Shown: positions 55,236 to 64,000, numbered from the stretch's first letter. The stretch: DNA of 64,000 bases from Frankineae bacterium MT45 (GCA_900100325.1 LT629697.1:3345423-3409422), one strand, 5' to 3'. Translations and numbers: made by a program. Notes: generated by a model from the sequence alone, not told the origin.

Positions 55236-56354
55236 CTAGGCCGCCACGGTGAGTTCGGACCGCTGCGCGGTGATGGTCGGTGTCTTCGCCGGTCCGCGAC
55301 CGGGCAGAGCCAGCTTGCAGATCTTCACGGCGACCTGTCCGAGCTGCTTGCTGAGTCGACCGGTCGTGTACGAGAGGCCGTAGCGCTCGCAGATCTCCTT
55401 CACCTGCGGGGCGACCTCGGCGTAGCGGCGGGCCGGGATGTCAGGGAAGAGATGATGCTCGATCTGGTAGGAGAGGTTGCCGGTGAGGATGTGGAAGAGC
55501 GAGCCGCCGGTGATGTTGGCCGAGCCGGTCATCTGCCGGACGTACCACTCACCGCGGGTCTCGTTCTCCGTCTCCTCCTGGGTGAAGGTCGGCACCCCGT
55601 TAGGGAAGTGACCGCAGAAGATGATGCCGAAGGCCCAGACGTTACGAACCACATTGGCCACGGCGTTTCCGGCCAGCGTCGGCAGGAACATCGGGCCACT
55701 CAGGGCCGGGAAGAGCACGTAGTCCTTCAGGACCTGCTTGACGCCCTTCTCCCACATCTGGCGACGCAGACCGGCCGTCTCCGACCACTGCTTGCGCCCC
55801 GTCCAGAGCTTCTCGACCTCGAGGTCGTGGGCCATGACGCCCCACTCGAAGGCCATCATCAGCAGGAAGGCGTAGATCGGGTTGCCCAGGTAGTACGGGC
55901 GCCACTTCTGGTTCTCGTCCATGCGGAGCACGCCGTAGCCGATGTCGCGGTCCTTGCCGCGGATGTTGGTGAAGGTGTGGTGCATGTAGTTGTGCGAGTG
56001 ACGCCACTGCTCGGACGGGCAGACGTTGTCCCACTCGAACATCTTGGAGTTCACCGCCGGGTCACGCATCCAGTCGTACTGGCCGTGCATGACGTTGTGC
56101 CCGATCTCCATGTTGTCGAGGATCTTCGACATCGACAAGGCAGCCACCCCGGCGAACCAGAACGGCGGCAGGAAACCGAGGAACATCGATCCGCGACCGA
56201 CGACCTCCAGCGCCCGCTGGGTCTTGATGATGTTGTAGATGTAGTCGCGGTCTTCCTGACCGAGCTTCGCGACCAACTCGGCGCGGATCGCGTCAAGCTC
56301 GCGCCCTAGCTCGTCGGTCTGTTCCCGGGTCAGAATGCCAGCTGCAACACTCAT
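55236..56354 (-). CDS. desA3: Membrane fatty-acid desaturase (DesA3-like)
   Basis: 372 aa. Three histidine boxes, HNVMH (about 93), HNYMHH (about 131) and HHLFP (about 297), bind the di-iron centre; hydrophobic hairpins lie between. The arrangement fits acyl-CoA Delta9 desaturases such as mycobacterial DesA3 (Rv3229c). It introduces a cis double bond in membrane-bound acyl chains, using electrons from the upstream reductase (start 10 bp after that stop). Confidence 0.92.
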   Translation of the reverse strand: MSVAAGILTREQTDELGRELDAIRAELVAKLGQEDRDYIYNIIKTQRALEVVGRGSMFLGFLPPFWFAGVAALSMSKILDNMEIGHNVMHGQYDWMRDPAVNSKMFEWDNVCPSEQWRHSHNYMHHTFTNIRGKDRDIGYGVLRMDENQKWRPYYLGNPIYAFLLMMAFEWGVMAHDLEVEKLWTGRKQWSETAGLRRQMWEKGVKQVLKDYVLFPALSGPMFLPTLAGNAVANVVRNVWAFGIIFCGHFPNGVPTFTQEETENETRGEWYVRQMTGSANITGGSLFHILTGNLSYQIEHHLFPDIPARRYAEVAPQVKEICERYGLSYTTGRLSKQLGQVAVKICKLALPGRGPAKTPTITAQRSELTVAA

Positions 56355-56364
56355 GATTCCTCCT

Positions 56365-57486
56365 TTAAATCTCTAGCGAAACATCGCCAAGGGGCACTGA
56401 GATGCAGAGTTGGATCTGTTCGTCCGGATCGTCGGAGGTGTCACCCGAGATCACGTTGCGAACGCACCCAGACTTCTTGATCTGGGTACAGGAGAAGCAG
56501 ATCCCCATTCGGCACCCGTACTCCGGGTGCAGCCCTGCCTTCTCGGCCTGTTCGAGCAGCGTCTCGCCGGAATTGGCGGCGCTGATATTGCTCTTTTCGT
56601 AGGTGATCTCCCCGACCGCTTCGGCGGGGTTGACTGTGATTGCGGGCGTGAACTCCTCGACGTGCAGGTTCTCCAGCAGCCCGACGGACGCGTAGTGCTC
56701 GCGGACGGACTTCATCAGGCCGGCCGGGCCACAGAGATACGTGGCCGCCTCCGCGTGCCAGGGTGCCACCGCATCCAGGTGATGCGGCCCGAAGAATCCG
56801 GAGAGATCGCCACCCTCGACGTCGGTGAAACCGAGGACGAGGCGGACGTTGTCCCAACCGTTCACCAGATTCTGCAGGCTCTGCAGCCCGGGCACGTCTT
56901 CGCGCGTGTAGGAGTAGTGCAGGAAGGTGATCTCGCCCTGGTACCCCTCGTCAATGAGCGTCCGCAGCATCGAGAGCACCGGCGTTATCCCGCTGCCGCC
57001 GCTGATCAGCAGCAACTTCTCCGGGCGCTGCGCCGGAAGGACGAACGACCCGTCGGCCTGAGAGAGGCCGACGATCATGCCCGGTCGGGCGTTGGTGACC
57101 AACCAGGGCGAGACGATGCCGGCCGGGTCGGCCTTGATCGTCAGCTCGATGCGCCCGTCGGTGTGCTGCGAGTTCGCCGGCGAGTAGCACCGGGTGCGGC
57201 GCACACCGTCGATCAGCACCGTCAGCGCCACGAACTGGCCGGCTTCGAAGCCCTTCCAGACCCGGGTCGGACGCAGTTGCAGGGTGACCGTGTCGCTCGT
57301 CGTCCGCTCGACCCCGGTGATCTCAGCCCGCAGCTCACGCACTGCGAGCATCGGGTTGACCAGTTCGAGGTAGCGGTCGATGCCGTGCGGCGTCGCCAGC
57401 GCGTCGAGCAGCGCCAGGCCCCGTGAGAACACCGAGGTCTTCGGTGTTACTCGTGGAGCACTCACGCGAGGCGCGGTGGTGGTCAC
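56365..57486 (-). CDS. Ferredoxin-NADP reductase-type electron donor of the desaturase
   Basis: 373 aa from GTG 57486 with AGGGGGA upstream; ATG 57549 adds 21 residues. FNR domain: RCYSPANSQHTDG (FAD) and LLISGGSGITPVLSMLRTL (NAD(P)H); C-terminal ferredoxin with CRMGICFSC and C of KKSGC for [2Fe-2S]. Compare Rv3230c, partner of DesA3. It feeds electrons from NADPH to the desaturase in the same operon. Confidence 0.92.
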   Translation of the reverse strand: MTTTAPRVSAPRVTPKTSVFSRGLALLDALATPHGIDRYLELVNPMLAVRELRAEITGVERTTSDTVTLQLRPTRVWKGFEAGQFVALTVLIDGVRRTRCYSPANSQHTDGRIELTIKADPAGIVSPWLVTNARPGMIVGLSQADGSFVLPAQRPEKLLLISGGSGITPVLSMLRTLIDEGYQGEITFLHYSYTREDVPGLQSLQNLVNGWDNVRLVLGFTDVEGGDLSGFFGPHHLDAVAPWHAEAATYLCGPAGLMKSVREHYASVGLLENLHVEEFTPAITVNPAEAVGEITYEKSNISAANSGETLLEQAEKAGLHPEYGCRMGICFSCTQIKKSGCVRNVISGDTSDDPDEQIQLCISVPLGDVSLEI

Positions 57487-57598
57487 GTCGTTCCCCCTGC
57501 GATTTTCCGAACTGTCATTTCCCGAGCGGCCCTTACGGCGTTCAGTCATAGATCAATTTCCCCCGCCGATCGGGCGCCCTAGCCGGGCGGCCCATTCG

Positions 57599-57614
57599 GT
57601 GTACGTCTGTACAC
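57599..57614. promoter_or_regulatory. Palindromic operator between desaturase operon and TetR gene
   Basis: GTGTAC-GTCT-GTACAC, a perfect 6-4-6 inverted repeat, placed 113 bp before the reductase start and 165 bp before the TetR start. It is the best candidate site for the divergent DesT/FabR-like regulator. Confidence 0.55.
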
Positions 57615-57743
57615 TCAAGAGTTCACACCTTGAGAGAAGTATTGTCAACCGCCGGTACCGCATTAGTTCCTCGATGCATGGAGTTTCGGACAGATAAGAC
57701 CTACAAACCGCACCTTTTCGGGCACGGATTCGATAGTTAGAAC

Positions 57744-57772
57744 TCGACCAAATAAGTGAACACGCGTACTCT
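57744..57772 (+). promoter_or_regulatory. Candidate leaderless promoter of the DesT-like gene
   Basis: TCGACC (57744-57749) and TACTCT (57767-57772) with 17 bp between. The -10 box ends 6 nt before the GTG start. Confidence 0.45.
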
Positions 57773-57778
57773 CGGCAC

Positions 57779-58399
57779 GTGACTGAGGCAGTGACCCGCG
57801 CTGAGCGCAAACAGCGTACCCACCAGGCGCTACTCGACGCCGCACTCGAGCAGCTGCACGATCGCAGCCTCTCCAGCCTCAGCCTCCGCGAGGTGAGCCG
57901 CAGCGCCGGCGTCGTTCCCACCGCGTTCTACCGGCACTTCGACTCGATGGACGATCTCGGTGTCACCCTGGTCGACCAGGCCATGCGCAGCCTGCGCCAG
58001 ATGCTGCGCGACGCGCGGCGCAACCCGAGCCACGATCTCGTCGTCGGGTCGGTGGCCATCCTGCAGCGTCAGGTGCGGGCCAACGAGGACCACTTCCGGT
58101 TCCTGCTCCGGGAGCGCAACGGTGGGGTGGCGGATGTCCGGCGGGCCATCTCGGCCGAGCTGCGCCTCTTCACCAGTGAGCTGAGCACCGACCTGGCCAG
58201 CATGCCGGTCTGGAGAGATGCCCAGATCCTCCCTGAGCTGGATATCGCCGCCGACCTTATGGTGAGCGCGATGCTGACGATCGTCCAGGAATTGCTGGAC
58301 ATCGACGTCGCTCGGGAGGCTCCCATCATCCGGCGGGCCGAGAAGCAGCTCCGCCTCATCGCGATCGGCATGATCGGCTGGCGCGTCACTCCGGGCTAG
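57779..58399 (+). CDS. TetR regulator of the DesT/FabR type
   Basis: 206 aa, GTG start. HTH SLSLREVSRSAGVVPTAFYRHFDSMDDLGVTLVDQ is very close to the FabR/DesT regulators of unsaturated fatty-acid synthesis. The C-terminal helices would sense acyl-CoA. Divergent from the reductase-desaturase operon, it likely represses it when unsaturated acyl-CoA is abundant. Confidence 0.88.
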   Translation: MTEAVTRAERKQRTHQALLDAALEQLHDRSLSSLSLREVSRSAGVVPTAFYRHFDSMDDLGVTLVDQAMRSLRQMLRDARRNPSHDLVVGSVAILQRQVRANEDHFRFLLRERNGGVADVRRAISAELRLFTSELSTDLASMPVWRDAQILPELDIAADLMVSAMLTIVQELLDIDVAREAPIIRRAEKQLRLIAIGMIGWRVTPG

Positions 58400-58420
58400 A
58401 CGCCGCTCAGTTCCGCGGGG

Positions 58421-59035
58421 CTACGGCTTGGCCGCACTCACCGAGGCGGTGAGCAGCGGCAGTAGACCCTGCATAAGGTCCTCTGGCGCCGGCACGCCGT
58501 CCGGGTCGAGGAGCCATTGCAGTGCCAGGCCATTACAGACGGCCAGCACGAAACTGGCCACCGCCAGCTGGCGGGGATCATCGGCCGGCAACTCCTCGGC
58601 CGATCCCCCGGCGATCGACTGCACGATCAGTTCCGCCACCCGGATGCGGCAGCGGCGGTAGTGCTCAGCGAACTGGGCCCGAAGCTGCGAGGAGCGTCCA
58701 GCCTGGGCCAGCGCCTCGACGAAGGAGAGGAAGAGCGCCCGCTTCTCCGGCAGGTGATCGAGTTGCGCCCGCCAGGTGAGGACGATGCGCTGCAGCGGCG
58801 GGACGTCCGGGTCGGCCAGCACCGTCTCGGCCAGGTCATCGATCCAGGCGGTGAGGATCCCGCTGATCGCCTCGTTGAGGAGTTCAGCCTTCGACCCGAA
58901 GTGGTAGCCGATGGAGGCCAGGTTGGTGTCGGAGGCGGCGACGAGGTCCCGCGCCGTGATGTGGGCATACCCCTTGTCCTGCAGCAGTTGACGCGCTGCG
59001 GTCAGCAACTGTTCTCGGTGACCCACGACGTGCAC
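58421..59035 (-). CDS. TetR family regulator, divergent from a P450 gene
   Basis: 204 aa, GTG start. HTH REQLLTAARQLLQDKGYAHITARDLVAASDTNLASIGYHFGSKAELL. The C-terminal TetR_C domain is generic. It faces the cytochrome P450 gene across a 137-bp region holding a palindrome, so it probably represses that gene. Confidence 0.9.
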   Translation of the reverse strand: MHVVGHREQLLTAARQLLQDKGYAHITARDLVAASDTNLASIGYHFGSKAELLNEAISGILTAWIDDLAETVLADPDVPPLQRIVLTWRAQLDHLPEKRALFLSFVEALAQAGRSSQLRAQFAEHYRRCRIRVAELIVQSIAGGSAEELPADDPRQLAVASFVLAVCNGLALQWLLDPDGVPAPEDLMQGLLPLLTASVSAAKP

Positions 59036-59116
59036 ATTACGTCAGCCCGACCCGGCGGCGGCGAATCCGCAAGGCTCCGGCGCCAGTTCAGGGCGTCAGG
59101 TCCTAGGAATCACAGC

Positions 59117-59130
59117 TATACGCGTGTATA
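59117..59130. promoter_or_regulatory. Palindrome between TetR and P450 genes
   Basis: TATAC-GCGT-GTATA, 5-4-5 inverted repeat, 42 bp upstream of the P450 start and overlapping an AT-rich promoter-like stretch. Candidate operator for the divergent TetR. Confidence 0.5.
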
Positions 59131-59172
59131 TATTTTGAATGACGCCCCAGGCGCGACGTGAGGAGACCCGAG

Positions 59173-60489
59173 ATGACGGCAGCCGAAGTCACCACCCAGG
59201 AGCCAACCCTGCCGCCCGGCCCCCGGTTGCCGGTGCTGGTGCAGTCGTTCCTCTTCGGGAAATACCGGCACCGCTACATCCCGATGCTGCGCCGCCGCTA
59301 CGGCGACATCTTCACGATCCGGATGGCGCCCTTCAACCGCACGATCGTCCAGTTGACCCGTCCCGAGGACATCAAGACCGTCTTCACCGGCTCCCCCGAC
59401 GTCCTGCACGCCGGCGAGGGGAACGCCGTGCTGGAGCCGATCATGGGCCACCATTCGGTGCTGCTGCTCGACGGGGCCGAACACATGCGAGTGCGTCAAA
59501 TGCTGATGCCGGCCTTCAACGGCGCCGCGCTGCGCGGTTACGGCGACATGATCGCCGAGATCACCCGGGACCAGGTCGCCACCTGGCCGGTGGGCACGCC
59601 GTTCCCGGTGCAGCGATACACCCAGCGGTTGACCCTCGAGATCATCCTGCAGGTCGTCTTCGGTGTCACCGACGAAGAGCGGCTGGCCCGGCTGCGCCCG
59701 GTGGTGGCGTCGGTGGTGGACCTCAACATCGTCACCATGATCGGCTGGTACTACAAGCCGCTGCGCCGGGTCTGGCCGTGGCGGCGCTTCGCCCAGATGC
59801 GCGCCCGCATGGACGAATTGATCTATGCCGAGATCGCCGAGCGTCGCCGGGCCACCGATCTCGACCAGCGCACAGACGTGCTCTCCACCCTCCTCTCGGT
59901 CTCCCCTGAGCAGTCGCTCACCGACGCCGAACTGCGGGACAACCTCATCACGCTGCTCCTCGCCGGGCACGAGACGACGGCCACCGCACTGGCCTGGTCG
60001 CTACACGACCTGGCCCGGAGCCTTCCCGTCCAGCGGCAGGCCCAGCAGGCGGCCGAGAGCGGCGACACGCACTACCTGGAGGCTGTGGCCAAGGAGGCGA
60101 TGCGCCTTCACCCGGTCATCTACGAGGTGGTGCGGAAGCTGAAGGCGCCGGTGCAGATCGGTGGCTACCTGCTGCCGGCCGGGGTGTCGGTGATGCCGGG
60201 CATCGGCGTCGTGCAGTCCGATCCGGCGAACTTCCCGCAGCCGGAGGTCTTCGACCCGAGCCGATTCGTCGGCGCTCAGCCGGCGGCCAACACCTGGATT
60301 CCCTTCGGCGGTGGTGTCCGGCGATGCATCGGCGCCGGGTTCTCGCTGGTCGAAGCGGCAGCGGTCCTGCAGGAGGTGCTGCGGCAGTTCGACGTCACGT
60401 CACCGCACCAGCGGCCGGAGCGGGCGATCAGCCGAAACATCACACTTGCGCCGTCGGGGGGCTCACGAATCGTGCTCAAGCGCAGGTAG
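59173..60489 (+). CDS. Cytochrome P450
   Basis: 438 aa from ATG 59173 with GAGGAG upstream. I-helix [13 protein letters not shown]-helix EAMRLHP, and haem loop [14 protein letters not shown] with Cys385. The sequence resembles the mycobacterial CYP135/137/138 group; its substrate is unknown. It needs ferredoxin and reductase encoded elsewhere. The TetR opposite probably controls it. Confidence 0.93.
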   Translation: MTAAEVTTQEPTLPPGPRLPVLVQSFLFGKYRHRYIPMLRRRYGDIFTIRMAPFNRTIVQLTRPEDIKTVFTGSPDVLHAGEGNAVLEPIMGHHSVLLLDGAEHMRVRQMLMPAFNGAALRGYGDMIAEITRDQVATWPVGTPFPVQRYTQRLTLEIILQVVFGVTDEERLARLRPVVASVVDLNIVTMIGWYYKPLRRVWPWRRFAQMRARMDELIYAEIAERRRATDLDQRTDVLSTLLSVSPEQSLTDAELRDNLITLLLAGHETTATALAWSLHDLARSLPVQRQAQQAAESGDTHYLEAVAKEAMRLHPVIYEVVRKLKAPVQIGGYLLPAGVSVMPGIGVVQSDPANFPQPEVFDPSRFVGAQPAANTWIPFGGGVRRCIGAGFSLVEAAAVLQEVLRQFDVTSPHQRPERAISRNITLAPSGGSRIVLKRR

Positions 60490-60505
60490 CCGTAATGTCA
60501 CCAGA

Positions 60506-61123
60506 ATGAATGATCGCCTGGTGTGGATCGACTGCGAGATGACCGGTCTCGAGCTGAGCCACGACGCCCTGATTGAAATTGCCGTCGTCGTCACCGACGC
60601 CGAGTTGAACGTCCTCGACGAGGGTCTCGACATCATCATCAACGCCCCGGATGCGGTGCTGGACAACATGGTGCCGTTCGTGCGCGACATGCATGCCAAC
60701 TCCGGGCTCACCGACGAGGTGAGGGCCAGCACCGTGGGGATGGCCGACGCTGAGCAGCAGGTCCTGGCGTACATCAAGAAGCACATTCCCGAGGCCAAGA
60801 GCGCCCCGCTCTGCGGCAACTCGATCGCCACCGACCGTGGCTTCCTGGCCCGCGACATGCCCGAACTGGACGAGCACCTGCACTACCGCATGATCGACGT
60901 CTCGTCGGTGAAGGAGCTGGCCAAGCGCTGGTATCCGCGGGTCTACTTCGCCCAGCCGGCCAAGGGCCTGGCCCACCGGGCACTGGCCGACATCCTGGAG
61001 AGCATCCAGGAGCTGCAGTACTACCGCTCGACGGTATTCGTGCCCCAGCCCGGGCCGAGCAGCGACGAAGCTCAGGCCGCGGCCAATGCGGTTCTGACCA
61101 GTGCCGGCGGGCAGGTAGACTGA
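60506..61123 (+). CDS. orn: Oligoribonuclease (3'-5' exoribonuclease)
   Basis: 205 aa from ATG 60506. DEDDh exonuclease motifs: [10 protein letters not shown] (Exo I), [11 protein letters not shown] (Exo II), [11 protein letters not shown] (Exo III). It degrades 2-5 nt RNA and pGpG to mononucleotides in the cytosol. tRNA-His follows 30 bp later, as in mycobacteria. Confidence 0.95.
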   Translation: MNDRLVWIDCEMTGLELSHDALIEIAVVVTDAELNVLDEGLDIIINAPDAVLDNMVPFVRDMHANSGLTDEVRASTVGMADAEQQVLAYIKKHIPEAKSAPLCGNSIATDRGFLARDMPELDEHLHYRMIDVSSVKELAKRWYPRVYFAQPAKGLAHRALADILESIQELQYYRSTVFVPQPGPSSDEAQAAANAVLTSAGGQVD

Positions 61124-61153
61124 CCTGCGCGCAGCGAGCAGTCGCTGCGCAAT

Positions 61154-61230
61154 GGTGGGTGTAGCTCAGCTGGTAGAGCGCCGCGTTGTGGTCGCGGATG
61201 TCGCGGGTTCGAGTCCCGTCACTCACCCCA
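61154..61230 (+). tRNA. tRNA-His (anticodon GTG)
   Basis: Cloverleaf with G-1 at 61154 pairing C73, acceptor GTGGGTG with CACTCAC (one G.T), anticodon loop with GTG, T-loop TTCGAGT and encoded CCA at 61228-61230. The extra G-1 is diagnostic of tRNA-His. Confidence 0.96.
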
Positions 61231-61240
61231 CCTAGTAGGT

Positions 61241-61268
61241 AGGCCGGTGCCCTCGCGGGTGCCGGCCT
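61241..61268 (+). terminator. Terminator after tRNA-His
   Basis: AGGCCGG (61241-61247) pairs with CCGGCCT (61262-61268), extended by five inner pairs to a 4-nt loop TCGC. TCC follows. A very stable hairpin 10 bp after the tRNA. Confidence 0.75.
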
Positions 61269-61456
61269 TCCTGCGTTGTGTGGGTCGGACGAGGCCGTCG
61301 GTGAGGAGCGCCGCAGCGTGGTCGGCGCCCCGGGTTGGCGCTGAATGCGTGACACACGGAGTGGTCAGCTTGTCGTCGTCTGGCTGGCTACCGTCGCCCT
61401 GTAACCTCACCGCTGGCGCCTGGACCACCGACCTAGCTGGCGCGAAAGGATGAAGC

Positions 61457-62053
61457 GTGCCTGAACCTCCCGAACTCGCGGAGCTGACGCACGCTAGACC
61501 ATCACGGCGTGCCTATGTCCGCGTAGCGCTCGGCCTGGTTGTGGTGGTCGGCATCGTGTCGATCGCGTCGTTAAAGGCACTCTCCTACGCCCGATCTCGG
61601 GATCCGCACGGCAACCCGGACCCTGGCGGAAGACGCCTGGCTTCGCTGGCCAGCATCGCCCAAGAAGCCGTGCCGAACGAGGCCAGCTCCACGCACCTGA
61701 CGGTGACGAAATCCTCGTGGGGTCACGGGGGCTGCGATGGTGGCGCTCCCGGCTGGACCAATATGGAAGTCATCGAGACGTTTCGTGGCCCGGTCAACGT
61801 AGTTGCCGAGGTCGACGCGAAGATGAACACACTGCACTGGCGGATCGTCTCCAAGCTAAGCCCAAGTCCGGCCGGCGAGTACCCGCCACCGGCCGCACCG
61901 GGCCCCGACGCGCCGTATGCGCGTGAGTACCAGCCGATATCCGACTCAGACACCCAAGTCGCCTGGCTGTTCACCCCGACCCAGGCCGGCACATCCTCGT
62001 GGGAACTTGATCTGGAGGCACCGCCAGCGGAAGTCCCGGATCACTCTTGCTAG
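61457..62053 (+). CDS. One-TM hypothetical protein with extracytoplasmic domain
   Basis: 198 aa, GTG start. Basic cytoplasmic N-tail, one membrane helix (about residues 22-44, VALGLVVVVGIVSIASLKAL), then an outward domain with WGHGGCDGGAPGWTNMEV and a C-terminal Cys that could form a disulfide. It resembles other actinobacterial single-TM unknowns; no named domain. Start codon lacks a strong ribosome site. Confidence 0.6.
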   Translation: MPEPPELAELTHARPSRRAYVRVALGLVVVVGIVSIASLKALSYARSRDPHGNPDPGGRRLASLASIAQEAVPNEASSTHLTVTKSSWGHGGCDGGAPGWTNMEVIETFRGPVNVVAEVDAKMNTLHWRIVSKLSPSPAGEYPPPAAPGPDAPYAREYQPISDSDTQVAWLFTPTQAGTSSWELDLEAPPAEVPDHSC

Positions 62054-62147
62054 CCCGTAAGCAGTAGGCCGGCAGCTCCAGCGCGCGTCTGGCAGTCCAA
62101 GGCTGGCAGGACGATATCGCAGAACGGGAGCCGCACGGGCCAGCTCT

Positions 62148-62195
62148 GTATACCCAACTTCCGATTTCGCGCCGGGAATCGGAAGCCCGGTATAC
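62148..62195. terminator. Nested inverted repeat between convergent genes
   Basis: Outer GTATAC pair (62148-62153, 62190-62195) and inner CTTCCGATT/AATCGGAAG (62158-62166, 62177-62185) form a symmetric 48-bp structure with a 10-nt loop. It lies between two convergent stops and may act as a bidirectional terminator, though T runs are absent. Confidence 0.5.
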
Positions 62196-62227
62196 AAGGC
62201 GGGCCAGCAGGCCGCTGCGATCCCGAA

Positions 62228-63487
62228 CTAGCCGGCCCAGTAGCCGCGGACGAAGGTCGCGGTGTTGATCAGTAGCAGCAGCACTGACACCGAGCACGCG
62301 GCCCAGACAAGCAGTCGGTGCCGGCTGGTCACCACCCAGGCGGCGATCATGATGACGATCGGAAACGCCAGCACCGTCGACCGTGGCACGGATTGGTAGA
62401 AGGAACTGGTCATCAGCGAGAGCGCGGTCAACCCGACGTAGGTGAACTCCGGCCACTGACCGCGGCGGGCCAGCAGCACAAGTGCTGCGATCAGCAGGCC
62501 GGCGAAGAGCAGCTCCATCGACGTCTGATAATTGCCGACCTTGCTACTGGCGAGCTGGAGATTCTCAACCGTTTTGTGCAGGGTGCGCCAGGGCCAAGTG
62601 GTGTACCGGTCCCAGCCCTTGCGTTGAGCTACGAACCAGCCGACCCACGTTCCGGTGGCCACACGAATCCAACCGAAGTACATGAACAGGGCGCCGACCG
62701 GCAGCAGCAGCCCGAGGGCTCTGCGCTGCAACAGCGGTGCTCGGTTCGCGCGGGCGTCGAGCACATACATGACGACAAGGCCGGCGAGCAGGAAAGCGCC
62801 GTTGACCCGCATGAAGGTTGCGGCGGCGCACCAGACCCCGGCCCAGACCCAGCATCGGTGGCGCGCGGCGACCCAGGCGGCTAGCGCACACGCGAGGAAG
62901 GGCGCCTCGGAGTAAGAGGCCATCAGGAAGTGGGAGTAGGGACCGGCGAGCAGCACGACCACACTCACCCCGGCGATGCGTGACCCGAGACTCTCCGCGA
63001 CCAGCTTGTAGAGCAACACGGACGCGGCCGCACTCCCACCCCAGGCCAGCAACGCGAGCGCGGCCTGGTAGTCGCCGAGCGTGGTGTGTCCGAGGCCGAA
63101 CGCGCTCGCTAGGTAGCGCCCGGTGAGCGGATACCCAGGAAAGAAAGCAACATTGACGTCGTGTCGGCCGCGGCTCAGGTACCCGTGCGCTGCGACGCGC
63201 CAGAAGTGCCCGGAGTCCCAGTGAGCGTAGACCCGGAACATCCAGTCGTAGGACGGCCCGGGATCCGTTCGACGCGGCGGAGCGATAGCGACCACGACGG
63301 CCGCGAAGATCAGGTAGCAGCACCAGGCAACGAACCAGAGCCCGACGCCGACCCGGATCGCCTGGCCCCACGAGGAGTCACCGTCATCGGCGCCGATCCT
63401 CGCTTCAGAACCGCCACTACGGTCAGCCGTTGTGACATTGGCTGAGCTTTCTTGCGCGTCGCCGCGCCATGACCAGTACCCGCGCAT
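62228..63487 (-). CDS. Polytopic mannosyltransferase, PIG-V family
   Basis: 419 aa, about ten hydrophobic helices. WDSGHFWRVAAHGY (the W-D-x-x-H-F motif in the first outer loop) and AFFPGYPL are the signatures of the PIG-V/GPI mannosyltransferase 2 family (Pfam Mannosyl_trans2), which uses a polyprenyl-phosphate-mannose donor at the outer face. Likely adds mannose to a lipid or glycoprotein of the envelope. Acceptor unknown; GTs at 4332 and 5303 are far away. Confidence 0.8.
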   Translation of the reverse strand: MRGYWSWRGDAQESSANVTTADRSGGSEARIGADDGDSSWGQAIRVGVGLWFVAWCCYLIFAAVVVAIAPPRRTDPGPSYDWMFRVYAHWDSGHFWRVAAHGYLSRGRHDVNVAFFPGYPLTGRYLASAFGLGHTTLGDYQAALALLAWGGSAAASVLLYKLVAESLGSRIAGVSVVVLLAGPYSHFLMASYSEAPFLACALAAWVAARHRCWVWAGVWCAAATFMRVNGAFLLAGLVVMYVLDARANRAPLLQRRALGLLLPVGALFMYFGWIRVATGTWVGWFVAQRKGWDRYTTWPWRTLHKTVENLQLASSKVGNYQTSMELLFAGLLIAALVLLARRGQWPEFTYVGLTALSLMTSSFYQSVPRSTVLAFPIVIMIAAWVVTSRHRLLVWAACSVSVLLLLINTATFVRGYWAG

Positions 63488-63595
63488 CGTCCCCCCCGAA
63501 CGTCGCGCAAATATAGCAGCGCCGCTACCTTCGCTGCCCTTGGGCGATGGAGCACCTCGGTTCCATCACAAAGTCGTCGTGCCCTCAACTCATTT

Positions 63596-63970
63596 CTACA
63601 AGACCAGGATGCTGAGCTCTCCCGGACCGACGGCACTCAGAACCGTGCCCGAATCCTCTCGATAGATCTCCAGCTCCGAGAGTGCGCCGTCGATGACGTG
63701 CAGCAGTAGATGTACAGGCATTCCGTCGCTATCGAGGAACTCCGCTTCGACCGGAACTCTACGGTCGACGGGCGCTTTCGGCACACCGCTTCCCCGCAAC
63801 TGCAGGCTCCCGTTGGCGTCGACGCGGCGCACCGTGAGATCTGCGATCTGGTCCAATAATTCAGCGCGACCCGCGAACGAAACACCAAGCAATGCAGCCA
63901 AAACTGCACCCTCAACCTGGGTGGCCGGACGGAAGGCATCCTCCAGGGCCTCGCCTTCATTCCATGACAC
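63596..63970 (-). CDS. Hypothetical protein, DUF6984-like
   Basis: 124 aa. Acidic alpha/beta protein: VLAALLGVSFAGRAELLDQIADLTVRRVDANGSLQL, then HLLLHVIDGALSELEIYREDSG. The end LSELEIYRED resembles DUF6984 members, often near polymorphic-toxin immunity genes, but this is a weak recollection. It lies near the window edge with nothing else to define it. Confidence 0.5.
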   Translation of the reverse strand: MSWNEGEALEDAFRPATQVEGAVLAALLGVSFAGRAELLDQIADLTVRRVDANGSLQLRGSGVPKAPVDRRVPVEAEFLDSDGMPVHLLLHVIDGALSELEIYREDSGTVLSAVGPGELSILVL

Positions 63971-64000
63971 AGGTCCTGCCTCCGCTACTCCCGATTGAAA

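Noticed and set aside
55032-56309. 425-aa plus-strand frame across the desaturase gene
   Set aside because: Antisense of the histidine-box desaturase; Leu/Arg/His-rich without any domain.

Overview
The window is chromosomal DNA of a high-GC actinobacterium. Start codons are often GTG or TTG, 4-base ATGA/GTGA overlaps link many genes, and several promoters look leaderless. Two blocks recall the mycobacterial chromosome: pepN, HNH, truncated globin O, GH13 glucosidase, ctaJ/DUF5130, ettA and ssb (about 1-15,000; compare Rv2467-Rv2478c, recalled rather than searched), and orn followed by tRNA-His (about 60,500-61,230). A soil-type actinobacterium outside Mycobacterium (Frankiales/Nakamurellales-like) fits the catabolic content, but the genus cannot be fixed from sequence alone. 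I saw no insertion sequence, prophage, CRISPR array or rRNA.

Layout. 1-15,000: end of pepN, the ctaJ/DUF5130 respiratory pair, a secreted lipase, an iron-boxed bfd, two glycosyltransferases, bacterioferritin, HNH nuclease, MscS channel, truncated haemoglobin, alpha-glucosidase, a protein with an (Ala-Pro)n tract, ettA and ssb. 15,000-21,600: a GlxA-type regulator overlapping an MFS efflux pump, tRNA-Arg(TCT), two DHFR/RibD-like proteins, a VOC protein and an orphan soluble tandem-GAF chemoreceptor. 21,600-28,200: homogentisate (tyrosine) catabolic operon hpd-hmgA-fahA ending in a LanC-like gene, a divergent Lrp/AsnC regulator, and a ureohydrolase-fold protein with altered metal ligands. 28,200-34,400: iron-boxed ferric ABC transporter, a rhomboid-like protein and an ABC-2 transporter. 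34,400-39,700: phenylacetyl-CoA epoxidase operon paaABCDE, divergent from paaG-paaR across a PaaR-type operator. 39,700-48,500: PadR/ABC/FtsX operon, uppP-dedA, a two-component system, FetB-like permease and a COG4705 protein. 48,500-54,700: secreted phosphodiesterase, GH65 phosphorylase with a beta-phosphoglucomutase-like HAD protein, VOC protein and a small unknown. 55,000-60,500: membrane fatty-acid desaturase and its ferredoxin-reductase partner with a DesT/FabR-like TetR regulator, then a TetR/cytochrome P450 divergent pair. 60,500-64,000: orn, tRNA-His, a one-TM protein, a PIG-V type mannosyltransferase and a small unknown.

The strongest themes are aromatic catabolism (paa and homogentisate), iron handling (bfd, bfr, Fbp-type importer with two DtxR/IdeR-like boxes) and envelope lipid metabolism (uppP/dedA, desaturase, mannosyltransferase). 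The most unusual point is the LanC-like, probable three-cysteine zinc protein at the end of the tyrosine-catabolic operon, which in this window has no gene for the thiol-dependent maleylacetoacetate isomerase step. Start sites were moved from the longest frame where a ribosome-binding site or family length favoured an internal codon.
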